A DNA stretch of 64,000 nucleotides from Theionarchaea archaeon (GTDB taxonomy: Archaea; Methanobacteriota_B; Thermococci; Methanofastidiosales; SZ-28-30), in NCBI GenBank assembly GCA_018992685.1, contig JACVGT010000003.1:77050-141049 (forward strand). Direction: 5' to 3'. The first letter of the stretch is position 1. Each line of letters opens with the position of its first letter. The position numbers and the translations under genes are program-made. The notes beneath the pieces are model-generated. The model searched no databases. It worked only from the letters and a program-made list of their open reading frames with translations, and had not been told where the DNA came from. Positions 21,085 to 29,283 of the stretch are shown here, piece by piece.

Positions 21085-22073
21085 GCAAAGTACGTTCCAT
21101 AATCTTGCTGCTCGTGGGAGTCAGTATCCTCTTCCTGATGGTGCATCTTGCGGGAGCTGCTGACGTTGCAGATGTTCTGAGAAAGGCAGATGTCTCCTTT
21201 TTCGCACTGGCGTTACTGTGCGAAGGACTAGCGATTCTTCTGTGGGCATTTCGATGGAGAATCCTCCTGAGTCCCTTCAAGTCGGTGTCTCTGAGGAACA
21301 CAGCCAAAGGGATCCTCATTGGAGTGTTTTTCAACAACATAACTCCCGTAGCCAGAGCGGGTGGAGAACCTTTCAGAGCATACTACATGGAGAAAAAAGA
21401 AGGTGTTCCCCTTGAGGATGCTTTTGCCACAGTGACTATTGATCGTATTCTGGACAGCGTTCCTTTCATGGTTATCATCACCGCCTCTCTTGCCTACTTT
21501 GTGATTCTTCTGGACATCAGTCTCAGAATAACTATAATTTTGTGTGTGGCCCTGTTCCTTAATTTAATGTTACTATCAGTGGTTCTGTACTTTTCTTTCA
21601 ATTTGAAGGCAGCCAAGAAATTGATGTTTTCTATATTGCGATTTGTGGCCCATTTCTCTAATAGACTGGAGAAGTATGAGAGCAGGATTGAGGCTGCAGT
21701 GGAACAATACCATGAAGCGGTGAGGACGCTTTCTTCACAGGGCGGGGATTTGATGAAATCTCTTTCGATATCATTTGGGTTTTGGCTTCTCATGATCTTG
21801 AGAAACTACATGATCGTTTTGGCCCTTGGTTATAAGATTAATTTCATGGTTATCATGGTTATACAAGCCATGAGTATTCTTGTCGGGATTGTTCCCTTCC
21901 TTCCAGGAGGATTGGGGTCTATTGATGGAATTATGGTTTTCCTGTTCATGTCGTTCAAGTTCCCAGCAGCGGCTGCAGTGACTGTTTCTCTTTTGGATCG
22001 ATTTGTCAGTTTCTGGATGATGATGGGTGTGGGAGCAGTTGTGGTATTTGTGGAGCGGCAGTACTTGAAATAG
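21081..22073 (+). CDS. LPG-synthase transmembrane-domain/UPF0104 family membrane protein
   Basis: A 330-residue integral membrane protein with about eight helices. Conserved features of the UPF0104 family (the transmembrane part of lysylphosphatidylglycerol synthase, MprF and archaeal AglD) are visible: LWAFRWRILLSPF, FFNNITPVARAGGEPFRAYY, TVTIDRILDSVPF and GIVPFLPGGLGSIDG. There is no lysyl-transferase domain, so a lipid or lipid-linked sugar flippase-like role is likelier (family knowledge plus inference). An AAGGAG motif precedes the ATG, which overlaps the small upstream ORF by ATGA. Confidence 0.85.
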   Translation: MSKVRSIILLLVGVSILFLMVHLAGAADVADVLRKADVSFFALALLCEGLAILLWAFRWRILLSPFKSVSLRNTAKGILIGVFFNNITPVARAGGEPFRAYYMEKKEGVPLEDAFATVTIDRILDSVPFMVIITASLAYFVILLDISLRITIILCVALFLNLMLLSVVLYFSFNLKAAKKLMFSILRFVAHFSNRLEKYESRIEAAVEQYHEAVRTLSSQGGDLMKSLSISFGFWLLMILRNYMIVLALGYKINFMVIMVIQAMSILVGIVPFLPGGLGSIDGIMVFLFMSFKFPAAAAVTVSLLDRFVSFWMMMGVGAVVVFVERQYLK

Positions 22074-22154
22074 CGAACTGAAAGGTATCATCTTGAGTGG
22101 CAGAAGAGTGCTGGAACGACTATTGCATCAGTGTTATGTAGGGTTGGACAGCTC

Positions 22155-23129
22155 TCAACCTCTTTGAGATGATTTTTCCCTCTTTTCAGATTCTGGATTG
22201 CTCTCTCCTGAGAACGTCACATTGAGATGATCCACTTCCCCGAGTCTTTTCAAGACTCGCAATGCTCTCAATGTAATCCACTTTGAGGGCTTTCCTCGCT
22301 CCCCCAACAATTCAAACTTCTTGGGATATGTTCTCTCAAGAATCCACCTGCCTTCAGCCTGCTTTGATCGTACGAGGGTCACAGACTCATCCATTCTCTC
22401 GTCTCTTACACCCAGTTCTGTAAGAACGTCAAGTACATCCAGAACATCAGATTGCCAGAACAGTGGAAAGGCAAACCGCGTCCAGGAAGGTTTCTTGGTT
22501 CTCTCCCCCTGAGCATCTCTTCGATACCAGTATATTCGATTCTCAAGATACAGTTCAGCATTGCGCTCGATGACCTCTCTTACCTGTCTTGTGACCAGTG
22601 TAGATGGGAGCTTGGCAAGGGCAGAAAGAGCCTTGATACCCCCCATATAACATGCTGTTGGAATCACCTTGTCTTTCTCCAGAGGATACCACGCACAGGA
22701 CCAGTCTTCCCCGGCACCAATGAGAAAATCAAGGGCTTTGTGCAGTCGTGAATCTGCTTCGTATCCGAACAAGAGAAGAAATTTCATGATTATTCCAGTG
22801 AGGCAGAATTCATCTGTCAACCATTCCTTTTTCTTCCTGCTGGCAGCAGAGCTGAAGGATCCATCTTCCAATTGAAAGCTGAAGACGAATTCCAGCGCTT
22901 TCTCGATGCGTGGATCTCTCTCAAATCCCAGTTCAGACAGCAGCAATAGCTGGAACACGCTATTCTTATAGCCCCAGAGTCGTCGTGGATTTCCCCACGA
23001 TCCCTGTTCATCTTGCAAGGAAAGGATCTTCATGACTGCTTCCTGACGGGTGATCAGCTGCCGCGATCTCTGAACTCTTGGATCGTGTTCTGGGATATCC
23101 AGTAGGTCCCTCAAGGTCCAATATTGCAC
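22155..23129 (-). CDS. Prenyltransferase/squalene-cyclase-like alpha-toroid protein
   Basis: A 324-residue protein built of helical repeats with motifs such as LSLQDEQGSWGNPRR, ALEFVFSFQLEDGSFSS and ALDFLIGAGEDWSC. The Q-x-x-DGSW-like signatures are typical of alpha/alpha toroids in terpene cyclases and prenyltransferases. No DxDD cyclase motif is evident, so enzymatic activity is doubtful. The start is a GTG at 23127-23129; an in-frame stop lies just upstream. The TATA box CTATTTAAAGG (minus strand, around 23186-23197) gives a leader of about 35 nt. Confidence 0.65.
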   Translation of the reverse strand: MQYWTLRDLLDIPEHDPRVQRSRQLITRQEAVMKILSLQDEQGSWGNPRRLWGYKNSVFQLLLLSELGFERDPRIEKALEFVFSFQLEDGSFSSAASRKKKEWLTDEFCLTGIIMKFLLLFGYEADSRLHKALDFLIGAGEDWSCAWYPLEKDKVIPTACYMGGIKALSALAKLPSTLVTRQVREVIERNAELYLENRIYWYRRDAQGERTKKPSWTRFAFPLFWQSDVLDVLDVLTELGVRDERMDESVTLVRSKQAEGRWILERTYPKKFELLGERGKPSKWITLRALRVLKRLGEVDHLNVTFSGESNPESEKREKSSQRG

Positions 23130-23344
23130 AGCTGGATTTGAATCAGAGAGGAGCAGTCACATTCATACAATTATTCCAGCTACCGCCTTTAAATAGCTTC
23201 TTCCGTCATCCGTCATCACGAGAATCTCTTGTATATCTGATGACGTGTGTTCCTGCCACGAATTGATCCTCCAGATGCCTGCACAGCAGTCATATCACGA
23301 GTATCAATCCATAGGTTTTTATTTCTCCTCGAGATGGTAAAGAA

Positions 23345-23872
23345 ATGCAGCATGAAATTTCGGGAGAGCTGTTCCAGTGGATCAGAATTGACATTTCCTC
23401 AGAAAGCGTGTGGGGAAACCGCCATTACCTCCTGTGTAAGAGTGAGGAAATCCAGAACAGGGGGGAGAATGTTTTCTTTGGGACTGGATGGATCGTCTTC
23501 GCAGGGAACGGAAAAATCAAAGAGTTCTACCTCCATGCTGCAGACAGCTTGATCTTCAATAGCGCCAGCCTTTTAGCGTCAGATGTCACTGCAAACCAGA
23601 CATCTTTATCCACTTCTTATCTGTCACTGGTAAAAGTCTCTGGCCCAGGAGTGGTATTTGCACACGGCAAAGACTTTGCAGAATTCTATCTTGAGGAATC
23701 TGAATTCATCGAAGCCAGGACAGATTGTATTGCCGCCATGGATGACAGTGTCACTTTTGAACTGGGAGCCAAAACCTCAGTGCTATCGGGGCCAGGAGCT
23801 GTTCTGCTGGATTGTGGATTCTCTGAGAAGGAGGAGGAATCAAAACCCTACACTTTTTTTGATCAAGTATGA
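23345..23872 (+). CDS. AIM24-like beta-sandwich protein
   Basis: A 175-residue protein resembling the AIM24/TIGR00266 family: repeated segments GWIVFAGNGKIKEFYLHAAD and GPGVVFAHGKDFAEFYLEES have the F-G-x-(I/F)-x-E/F pattern of that fold. Biochemical role unknown. A TATA-like element (GGTTTTTATTT, 23314-23324) is centred 26 bp before the ATG, so it may be leaderless. It overlaps the RNA methyltransferase start by 4 bp (ATGA), so both are probably one operon. Confidence 0.55.
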   Translation: MQHEISGELFQWIRIDISSESVWGNRHYLLCKSEEIQNRGENVFFGTGWIVFAGNGKIKEFYLHAADSLIFNSASLLASDVTANQTSLSTSYLSLVKVSGPGVVFAHGKDFAEFYLEESEFIEARTDCIAAMDDSVTFELGAKTSVLSGPGAVLLDCGFSEKEEESKPYTFFDQV

Positions 23873-24801
23873 TTCAGAAGCTGGCAAAGACATATGGATA
23901 TAGACAGGAGATTCTTGAAAGGTACTGTGAACTCTTTGGCGATGATATCGAACTGTTCCTGAAGGCGAACGAGGCAGAGCCTCGGACATACATCAGAAGC
24001 AATTCGCTGAAGATTTCATCTTCTGAGCTGGAACAACGGTTATTGAAAAGGGGAGTGCAGTTGCGAGAGGTTGAACATGGGTTTCTCATTGAAAGATCCC
24101 CTTTTTCAGCAAGCTCCACTCCGGAATATTTGTTGGGATACTTTTATATCCAGGGGATTGCAGAAATGCAGATTGCACCTTTGTTACATCCCGAAGATGT
24201 GGTTATTGATATGTGCGCAGCACCGGGCGGAAAGACAACCCATTTAGCACAATTAATGAGGAACGAGGGAGTCATATTAGCCCTGGATGTGAATGAGGAA
24301 AAAATAAAAGCGTTGAAGGCCAACATTCAGAGGATGGGAGTTACAAATACCATCGTGTATGCTGTGAGTGCTCTTGATTTTTCCTACACGTGTTCCCGGA
24401 TCTTGCTGGACGCTCCCTGTACAGGGTCGGGCATAATCAGAAAAGATCCCACCCGAAAGTATTCACGGGGTTCCACAGATATTGCCTTTTGTTCGAGGCT
24501 GCAGAGGGATTTGCTCAGAAAGGGTGTGGAATCCCTGGTTCCTGGTGGCATCCTGCTCTATTCAACCTGCAGTCTGGAACCAGAAGAGAACGAGATGGTC
24601 ATTGATTGGTCACTGAGAGAACTTCCCGTCGTTGTGGAACCTCTTGAATTTACCGTCAATGGGGTTTCTGCGGCAGAAGGCATCACCAGCCCCTTTGGCA
24701 TGGTCCTTCACAGAGACATCAGGAAATGCAGGAGAATCTTCCCTCATGTTCATGACAGTAACGGGATGTTTGTGGCACGGCTGAGAAAGTGTCATGACTG
24801 A
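23869..24801 (+). CDS. NOL1/NOP2/Sun-family RNA m5C methyltransferase
   Basis: A 310-residue SAM-dependent enzyme that methylates cytosine C5 in tRNA or rRNA. Motifs: SAM-binding IDMCAAPGGKTTHLAQLM, LALDVNEEKIKALKAN, the motif IV cysteine in LLDAPCTGSGIIRKDP and the catalytic motif VI in LLYSTCSLEPEENE. An N-terminal extension of about 100 residues contains the RSNSLKIS element typical of the family. The start overlaps the AIM24-like gene. The exact RNA target cannot be told from sequence alone. Confidence 0.92.
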   Translation: MIQKLAKTYGYRQEILERYCELFGDDIELFLKANEAEPRTYIRSNSLKISSSELEQRLLKRGVQLREVEHGFLIERSPFSASSTPEYLLGYFYIQGIAEMQIAPLLHPEDVVIDMCAAPGGKTTHLAQLMRNEGVILALDVNEEKIKALKANIQRMGVTNTIVYAVSALDFSYTCSRILLDAPCTGSGIIRKDPTRKYSRGSTDIAFCSRLQRDLLRKGVESLVPGGILLYSTCSLEPEENEMVIDWSLRELPVVVEPLEFTVNGVSAAEGITSPFGMVLHRDIRKCRRIFPHVHDSNGMFVARLRKCHD

Positions 24802-24876
24802 AGGTAAAAAGGTGGGAGGGCCGATTTCTCATTCAGGCGGGGAATGATTTTTAAACAGTGACTGCATCACCTTTCC

Positions 24877-25224
24877 ATGTATGAAGCAGGTCTCACCTAT
24901 GCTCTGGTGGCTGGATTTACAGCTACGGTACTCATGTTGTACGCTGTGGAGAAGAGAGATGACCGTCTCTTTGTGTTTTCCCTGATGTTCCTGATCATTT
25001 CATGGAGTGGTATTGAATGGGCTCTGTGGCTGGAGGGGTGGAACTTGTTTGAGATGGTATTCACACCCATTGTTCCTTTGGCCAGCTTCTTTGTGGGTTG
25101 GACCCTCTTTGTGATATATGTAGCAGAGAAGTATTTCAAGAGGCGATACTGGATTACTTTCTTGATAGTTCTGGGATTCTTCACCTGGGTGTCCACATTC
25201 TGCATGAACTGTCTTGCTGATTAA
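24877..25224 (+). CDS. Small four-helix membrane protein
   Basis: A 115-residue hydrophobic protein of unknown function with about four transmembrane segments and a conserved-looking WSGIEWALWLEGWN stretch between helices. TATA box GATTTTTAAAC (24846-24856) is centred 26 bp before the ATG with no ribosome-binding site, indicating a leaderless single-gene transcript. Its end is 27 bp from the convergent thymidylate kinase gene. Confidence 0.6.
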   Translation: MYEAGLTYALVAGFTATVLMLYAVEKRDDRLFVFSLMFLIISWSGIEWALWLEGWNLFEMVFTPIVPLASFFVGWTLFVIYVAEKYFKRRYWITFLIVLGFFTWVSTFCMNCLAD

Positions 25225-25251
25225 GTGCATTCCTGTTCTTGAATTGTTGCT

Positions 25252-25863
25252 TCAGAAGATCTTACTGATTTCTGATGCAATTGCTTCTTTCACATTGGGC
25301 AGCTCTCTGTTTGCGTCAATTTCAATCCATTTTTTCCCCAGAAAAGACTCCTGGCACAACCTGTCATACACGTGAACGACCTTCCCAAGGAAGGCAGTGT
25401 CAGCTTCGTGCCTGTCAAGTTCATCTTTCTGTCTTTTCTTCCGTATTCTTCCAATATTTGGAGGGACTCTCAAGTAGAACACGATATCTGGAAGTACAAC
25501 TTCCAGGAGTCTGACGATGGTTTTGGCCTTTTCATAGTCGAGCCCATGGGCACACTGAAAAGCAATTGTTGATGTAATGTATCGGTCAGCCAATACAACT
25601 TTACCTGACTTCAGGTGTCCCCTGATATCTGATTGATCCTTTAGTATGTCTGCAGCGTACGTTAGAAATTGTACAGAAGGAGAGAGATGTTTCTCCCCCA
25701 GAAGGAACTCCTCAATGACTCTCCCCCACGGACTTTCATAATCGGGGTAGTGGTAGGTTTCTGTCAGGATGCCTCTGGATTCTAATAGTTCATGGGCGTA
25801 AGTACACACGGTTTGTTTTCCTGATCCATCTATACCTTCAAAGGCCAGAAAGGTTCTACTCAT
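25252..25863 (-). CDS. tmk: Thymidylate kinase
   Basis: A 203-residue nucleoside monophosphate kinase that makes dTDP from dTMP. P-loop FEGIDGSGKQT at residues 8-18, the DRY motif in LADRYITSTIAFQ and a LID-like RKKRQKDELDRHE region. The P-loop has Gln after the Lys, where Thr/Ser-Thr is common; otherwise motifs look normal. TATA box CCTTTTTATGC (minus strand, 25882-25892) is centred 25 bp from the ATG, predicting leaderless mRNA. Confidence 0.92.
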   Translation of the reverse strand: MSRTFLAFEGIDGSGKQTVCTYAHELLESRGILTETYHYPDYESPWGRVIEEFLLGEKHLSPSVQFLTYAADILKDQSDIRGHLKSGKVVLADRYITSTIAFQCAHGLDYEKAKTIVRLLEVVLPDIVFYLRVPPNIGRIRKKRQKDELDRHEADTAFLGKVVHVYDRLCQESFLGKKWIEIDANRELPNVKEAIASEISKIF

Positions 25864-26028
25864 GGTGCAGATATTGTCTGAGCATAAAAAGGATTTCCTT
25901 TGACGAGAGTTCCCATCAGATATGTTGGGACCTCAGTAATCATGAAAGACACTCATAGAGAGGCACATGAATAGAGGGGGAGGACCTGACGGAGCAAATT
26001 TATAAGGGTTCCTGTACTGTAGCATCTC

Positions 26029-27768
26029 ATGAATGTCAAAGCGATTGGTTTGGTAGTATTTCTACTTATAGCGTGTTCACACTCTGTTAATTCGCAGGGA
26101 TATCAGGTGATGAATGCCTTTATTGAGACAGAGAGTGGAAAGCGCACAGTAGAAATCCGGTTTACCCCTGGAAATCAGGAGTGGGCAAAAGATATTTTCA
26201 ATACGGTAAGAAAAGGGTTTCCGCTTCTAGAAGAACACATTGGGGTCCCTTGTCCTGTCGACTGGGACATTAAGATCATTGAGGCCAGCAGTCTTAAACA
26301 AGGGGTTGGAGGCGTCAACAGAGGTCCTGATGGCATCGAAGTTCCTGCTGACACATCGCCAGGAGTGATAATCCATGAACTATCCCACTACTGGTTCGGG
26401 CAGCAGCCTTCCCTCAGGTGGAGCAATTGGGTGCTGGAAGGGTTTCCCGAAGCATATTCGGTATCTGTCCTGAAAGAGTTGGGACATTCTGAGGCCTACT
26501 CCTTGTGGTATGGCAGACTGGATCAATACGAAGAAGCCAGAGCAGCTATTGGAGACCTGCCCTTGAATGAAGTGGGATACACACCTAATTTTGAAGATCC
26601 CCGGGTCAGCATGCTGTACAGCAAGGCCATGGTATTCAGCACGTGGATGATCTTGTACTTTGGGGAAGAGACCATGCACACAATTAATCAAAGAGTTATC
26701 TTTGAGAACCCCCTCTATTCTGAGGATTACCAGGCTATTGTTGAAGAGATTACTGGAGAGGATCTAGACTGGCTGTTTTCAGGATGGGTCTACCAGGGCG
26801 ATTACTTCTATCAGAAGGAAAAGGTGTCTTTCCGGTGGTTTGCAGGTGATGGAGACAACGATGGGATCAGTACTCTGGAGGAAATAAGGGCAGGCACTTC
26901 CCCGTTGGTGGGAGATACTGACGAGGACGGACTGCCAGATGGATATGAAGCACTGATCAAGACTGATCCAAACAGCAAGGACACAGACAATGACGGACTT
27001 GAAGACGCGGAAGAGGTCTTGGTTAACATGGATGGGAAAAACACTGAATGGGGAGAACCCGTCCTCTCCGATGGGGAAGGTGGAAGCTCTCTTTCAGAGT
27101 CTCAGGACATCAGAGGACTTTATGCTGCTGCTGATAAGAGATACCTCTACTTTATGATAGAAATGGACAGCCCTTCAACAGTGTATCACACTGGCATACG
27201 GATTGATGTGGACAATGATGAGAAGACTGATTTCATCTTCTTCAGAGTGTACGATAACCTTTACTTGAGTATCTGGGAAGAAGGAGAGTGGGTGGAGACT
27301 ATTGCAGATCCTTCTCTCCTGAAGGGAACCTTCATGGTGGTGGACACGGTAATGGAAATCAGGATACCGCGGAGAATGAGCCAGGTCACCTTTCCTGATA
27401 CCTTCTCCGTGTGGGCGTACGAGTTCTCGGTCGTGGAAGGTGAGGTTGGAGACAAGACTTCCACAGTGACTCTTTCTGTAGATGAACTGGTGCAGGACAC
27501 GAGCAGCCCATTGAATCCAGATACAGATAGAGATGGGTTGCTGGACGGTGAAGATCCTAATCCTTTGGTTCCGTCTCCAGAGATATCATCCCCCGAGACT
27601 CCCTCAGCACCTCAGGAAGAGGAAGCACCACTCGAACCTCAGCCCTCAGAATCCCCAGTACAGACTTCAGAACCACCCACAGCAGAATCCCCTCAGGAGA
27701 CACCCCTTGCAGGGTGGGCTGCGGTTGCAGGAATGATTCTTTTCTTACGCTTCTTGAGAGCACGGTAG
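26029..27768 (+). CDS. Secreted M1-like gluzincin peptidase with thrombospondin type 3 repeats
   Basis: A 579-residue exported protein. Signal peptide at residues 1-22. The peptidase region has the zinc motif HELSHYWFG (about 116-124) and the downstream Glu in NWVLEGFPEAYS. Four Ca-binding, type 3 repeat-like stretches follow: DGDNDGISTLEE, DTDEDGLPDGYEA, DTDNDGLEDAEE and, near the end, DTDRDGLLDGED. Between them is a beta-rich, DOMON/CBM9-like domain. A Pro/Glu-rich linker leads to a C-terminal helix (AVAGMILFLRFLRAR) that may anchor it to the membrane. The TATA box at 25998-26007 predicts leaderless transcription. Confidence 0.8.
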   Translation: MNVKAIGLVVFLLIACSHSVNSQGYQVMNAFIETESGKRTVEIRFTPGNQEWAKDIFNTVRKGFPLLEEHIGVPCPVDWDIKIIEASSLKQGVGGVNRGPDGIEVPADTSPGVIIHELSHYWFGQQPSLRWSNWVLEGFPEAYSVSVLKELGHSEAYSLWYGRLDQYEEARAAIGDLPLNEVGYTPNFEDPRVSMLYSKAMVFSTWMILYFGEETMHTINQRVIFENPLYSEDYQAIVEEITGEDLDWLFSGWVYQGDYFYQKEKVSFRWFAGDGDNDGISTLEEIRAGTSPLVGDTDEDGLPDGYEALIKTDPNSKDTDNDGLEDAEEVLVNMDGKNTEWGEPVLSDGEGGSSLSESQDIRGLYAAADKRYLYFMIEMDSPSTVYHTGIRIDVDNDEKTDFIFFRVYDNLYLSIWEEGEWVETIADPSLLKGTFMVVDTVMEIRIPRRMSQVTFPDTFSVWAYEFSVVEGEVGDKTSTVTLSVDELVQDTSSPLNPDTDRDGLLDGEDPNPLVPSPEISSPETPSAPQEEEAPLEPQPSESPVQTSEPPTAESPQETPLAGWAAVAGMILFLRFLRAR

Positions 27769-27792
27769 CAGCGTTCACACTCTGTTTTTTTA

Positions 27793-27836
27793 TGAGCTTC
27801 TGGAGAGTCAGAAGCTCACTCCTTCGTTCTTTTTTT
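27793..27836 (+). terminator. Rho-independent-like terminator
   Basis: Perfect 10-bp arms TGAGCTTCTG/CAGAAGCTCA around a 6-nt loop (27793-27818), followed by a T-rich run (27826-27836), 25 bp after the peptidase stop. Such stem-loop terminators are less usual in Archaea than plain T-tracts. Confidence 0.65.
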
Positions 27837-27908
27837 CGAGATTTCTTACTACATTACTGGTAAGAAAGCCAGTCAGTCTCCTGAGAAAGACGTGATCTTT
27901 CCGAAAGA

Positions 27909-27946
27909 CTTATAAACTATCTCACTAGTTGGTAGTTTAGCTAAAC
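27909..27946 (+). promoter_or_regulatory. Promoter and palindromic operator of an HTH regulator
   Basis: TATA box CTTATAAAC (27909-27917) and, at the expected transcription start, the perfect 12-bp palindrome GTTTAGCTAAAC (27935-27946). A related 9-mer TAGCTAAAC lies upstream of the paralogous regulator (48122-48130). Position over the start site suggests autorepression. Confidence 0.5.
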
Positions 27947-27985
27947 ACGCTGACTGGAGCTTGGATTAAGGAAATAAATTCAAAA

Positions 27986-28981
27986 ATGAAGGTTCTGGTG
28001 ATCTACATGGGCGAATTATCGCGCCTGAGAAAAACGAGAAACTTTCACAAGATATTTGAGCAAATTTTTGAGGTGCCTGGAATACCCATATATGAGATAG
28101 CCCAGAAAGTTGGAGTGTCTCGAAATACCGCGTCCAAGTACCTGCAGGAGATGTATGAGGATCAAGTTCTTGTAGGACCTCAGCTCAGGCTGCTGCCAAC
28201 GGTCAACTACAAAGAATTTGTTTATCTAATGAATTTTAAGAATCCTTTTCACTTATTTGAGGGATTAAGGGAGTTCCCTCACGTTCTCTATCATGGAATG
28301 GCTTTTGGAGACTGGAATGCCATGGTAGTTACTGACCGGCTACTGGATTTTTCTCAACTGCTCGGGTTTGAGAACACTGTGTACCAGGGGGTACGATATC
28401 GATCGTACACTCCCAAGGTGGATCATCTTCTCTGGGAGAAAACATTTCATAGATGTGCTGATTATATGAAGACCTTTACCAAGAGAAGAGAACACAAGAG
28501 TCGGGTCCTGGCCCCTTCACTGGATTGGGGAGAAGATCAGTGGAACATATACCAGGCGTTTCGGTTCAATACCAGAAAGACTGTCACTACCACACTGAAA
28601 AGAATTGGAGTACGCTATGAGACGTACGTTGCATGGATAGAGAATCTGGACTCGCACTGTACGGTTCATGCTGGGTTCTATCCCGAAGGATACGAGACCT
28701 ACATGACCTACTGCTTCTTGTTCTCAACAGAATATGAACAATCAATAAAGACTCTCTTTTCTTTTTTCCCCACTACACCTGTCATCATCGAAGTGGGAGA
28801 TCAATTGATGGTGTTCGTTAATGTTGCCCTCTCTGGTGTGAATAGAGAGTTATTCTGTTCAATCTATGATATGAAAGCCCGGGACATCATACAGGGGTTC
28901 AAACAGGCAGTAGCAGTCTTTCATTACCCGCATGCCACACCGTGGAAAAGATTTCTTTCAGAAGAGAAGCGTACCCAATAG
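27986..28981 (+). CDS. HTH transcriptional regulator (paralogue of 47115-48059)
   Basis: A 331-residue protein with an N-terminal winged-HTH (residues 35-70: IAQKVGVSRNTASKYLQEM) and a long C-terminal region containing YKEFVYLMNFKNPFHLFEGL. The regulator at 47115-48059 has the matching LKEYVYFMQFDKPMRVFQEL in the same place, so they are paralogues of a large Lrp-like family. Start could also be the ATG at 28007, which has GGTGAT upstream. It heads the PaaK/FemAB block and may control it; this is inference. Confidence 0.65.
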   Translation: MKVLVIYMGELSRLRKTRNFHKIFEQIFEVPGIPIYEIAQKVGVSRNTASKYLQEMYEDQVLVGPQLRLLPTVNYKEFVYLMNFKNPFHLFEGLREFPHVLYHGMAFGDWNAMVVTDRLLDFSQLLGFENTVYQGVRYRSYTPKVDHLLWEKTFHRCADYMKTFTKRREHKSRVLAPSLDWGEDQWNIYQAFRFNTRKTVTTTLKRIGVRYETYVAWIENLDSHCTVHAGFYPEGYETYMTYCFLFSTEYEQSIKTLFSFFPTTPVIIEVGDQLMVFVNVALSGVNRELFCSIYDMKARDIIQGFKQAVAVFHYPHATPWKRFLSEEKRTQ

Positions 28982-29078
28982 GCGCGCGTGGCGCTGTCTT
29001 CGACATTGTTGCTGTCAGAATAAAGCTCTCAAGCACGGGAATGATTCCACTCTGAACGATACGGCGCTACATGAAAAG

Positions 29079-29282
29079 GCTTATAAGACAAAACGAAGAG
29101 GGCTTACTGAGCGAAAGCGGAAGGTGAGAAGTGTGCCGAAGGAATCTACTTTCTCAGATACTCCTCTTTTCGGAGAAGAATCCTGGATTGAACCCCTCAG
29201 GATATTCTTTCGATCACCTTCTTACAACCTCTGGATCGTAGCTGGATTTTGTTACCATTTCTGCTCAGAGAGGAGGTTCTCT
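29079..29282 (+). promoter_or_regulatory. TATA box and leader with Shine-Dalgarno in a hairpin loop
   Basis: GCTTATAAGA (29079-29088) predicts transcription start near 29110 and a leader of about 175 nt. Just before the ATG, AGAGA-GGAGGT-TCTCT (29267-29282) forms a 5-bp stem whose loop is the Shine-Dalgarno GGAGGT. The stretch 28982-29283 otherwise shows no convincing gene. Confidence 0.45.
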
Positions 29283-29283
29283 A

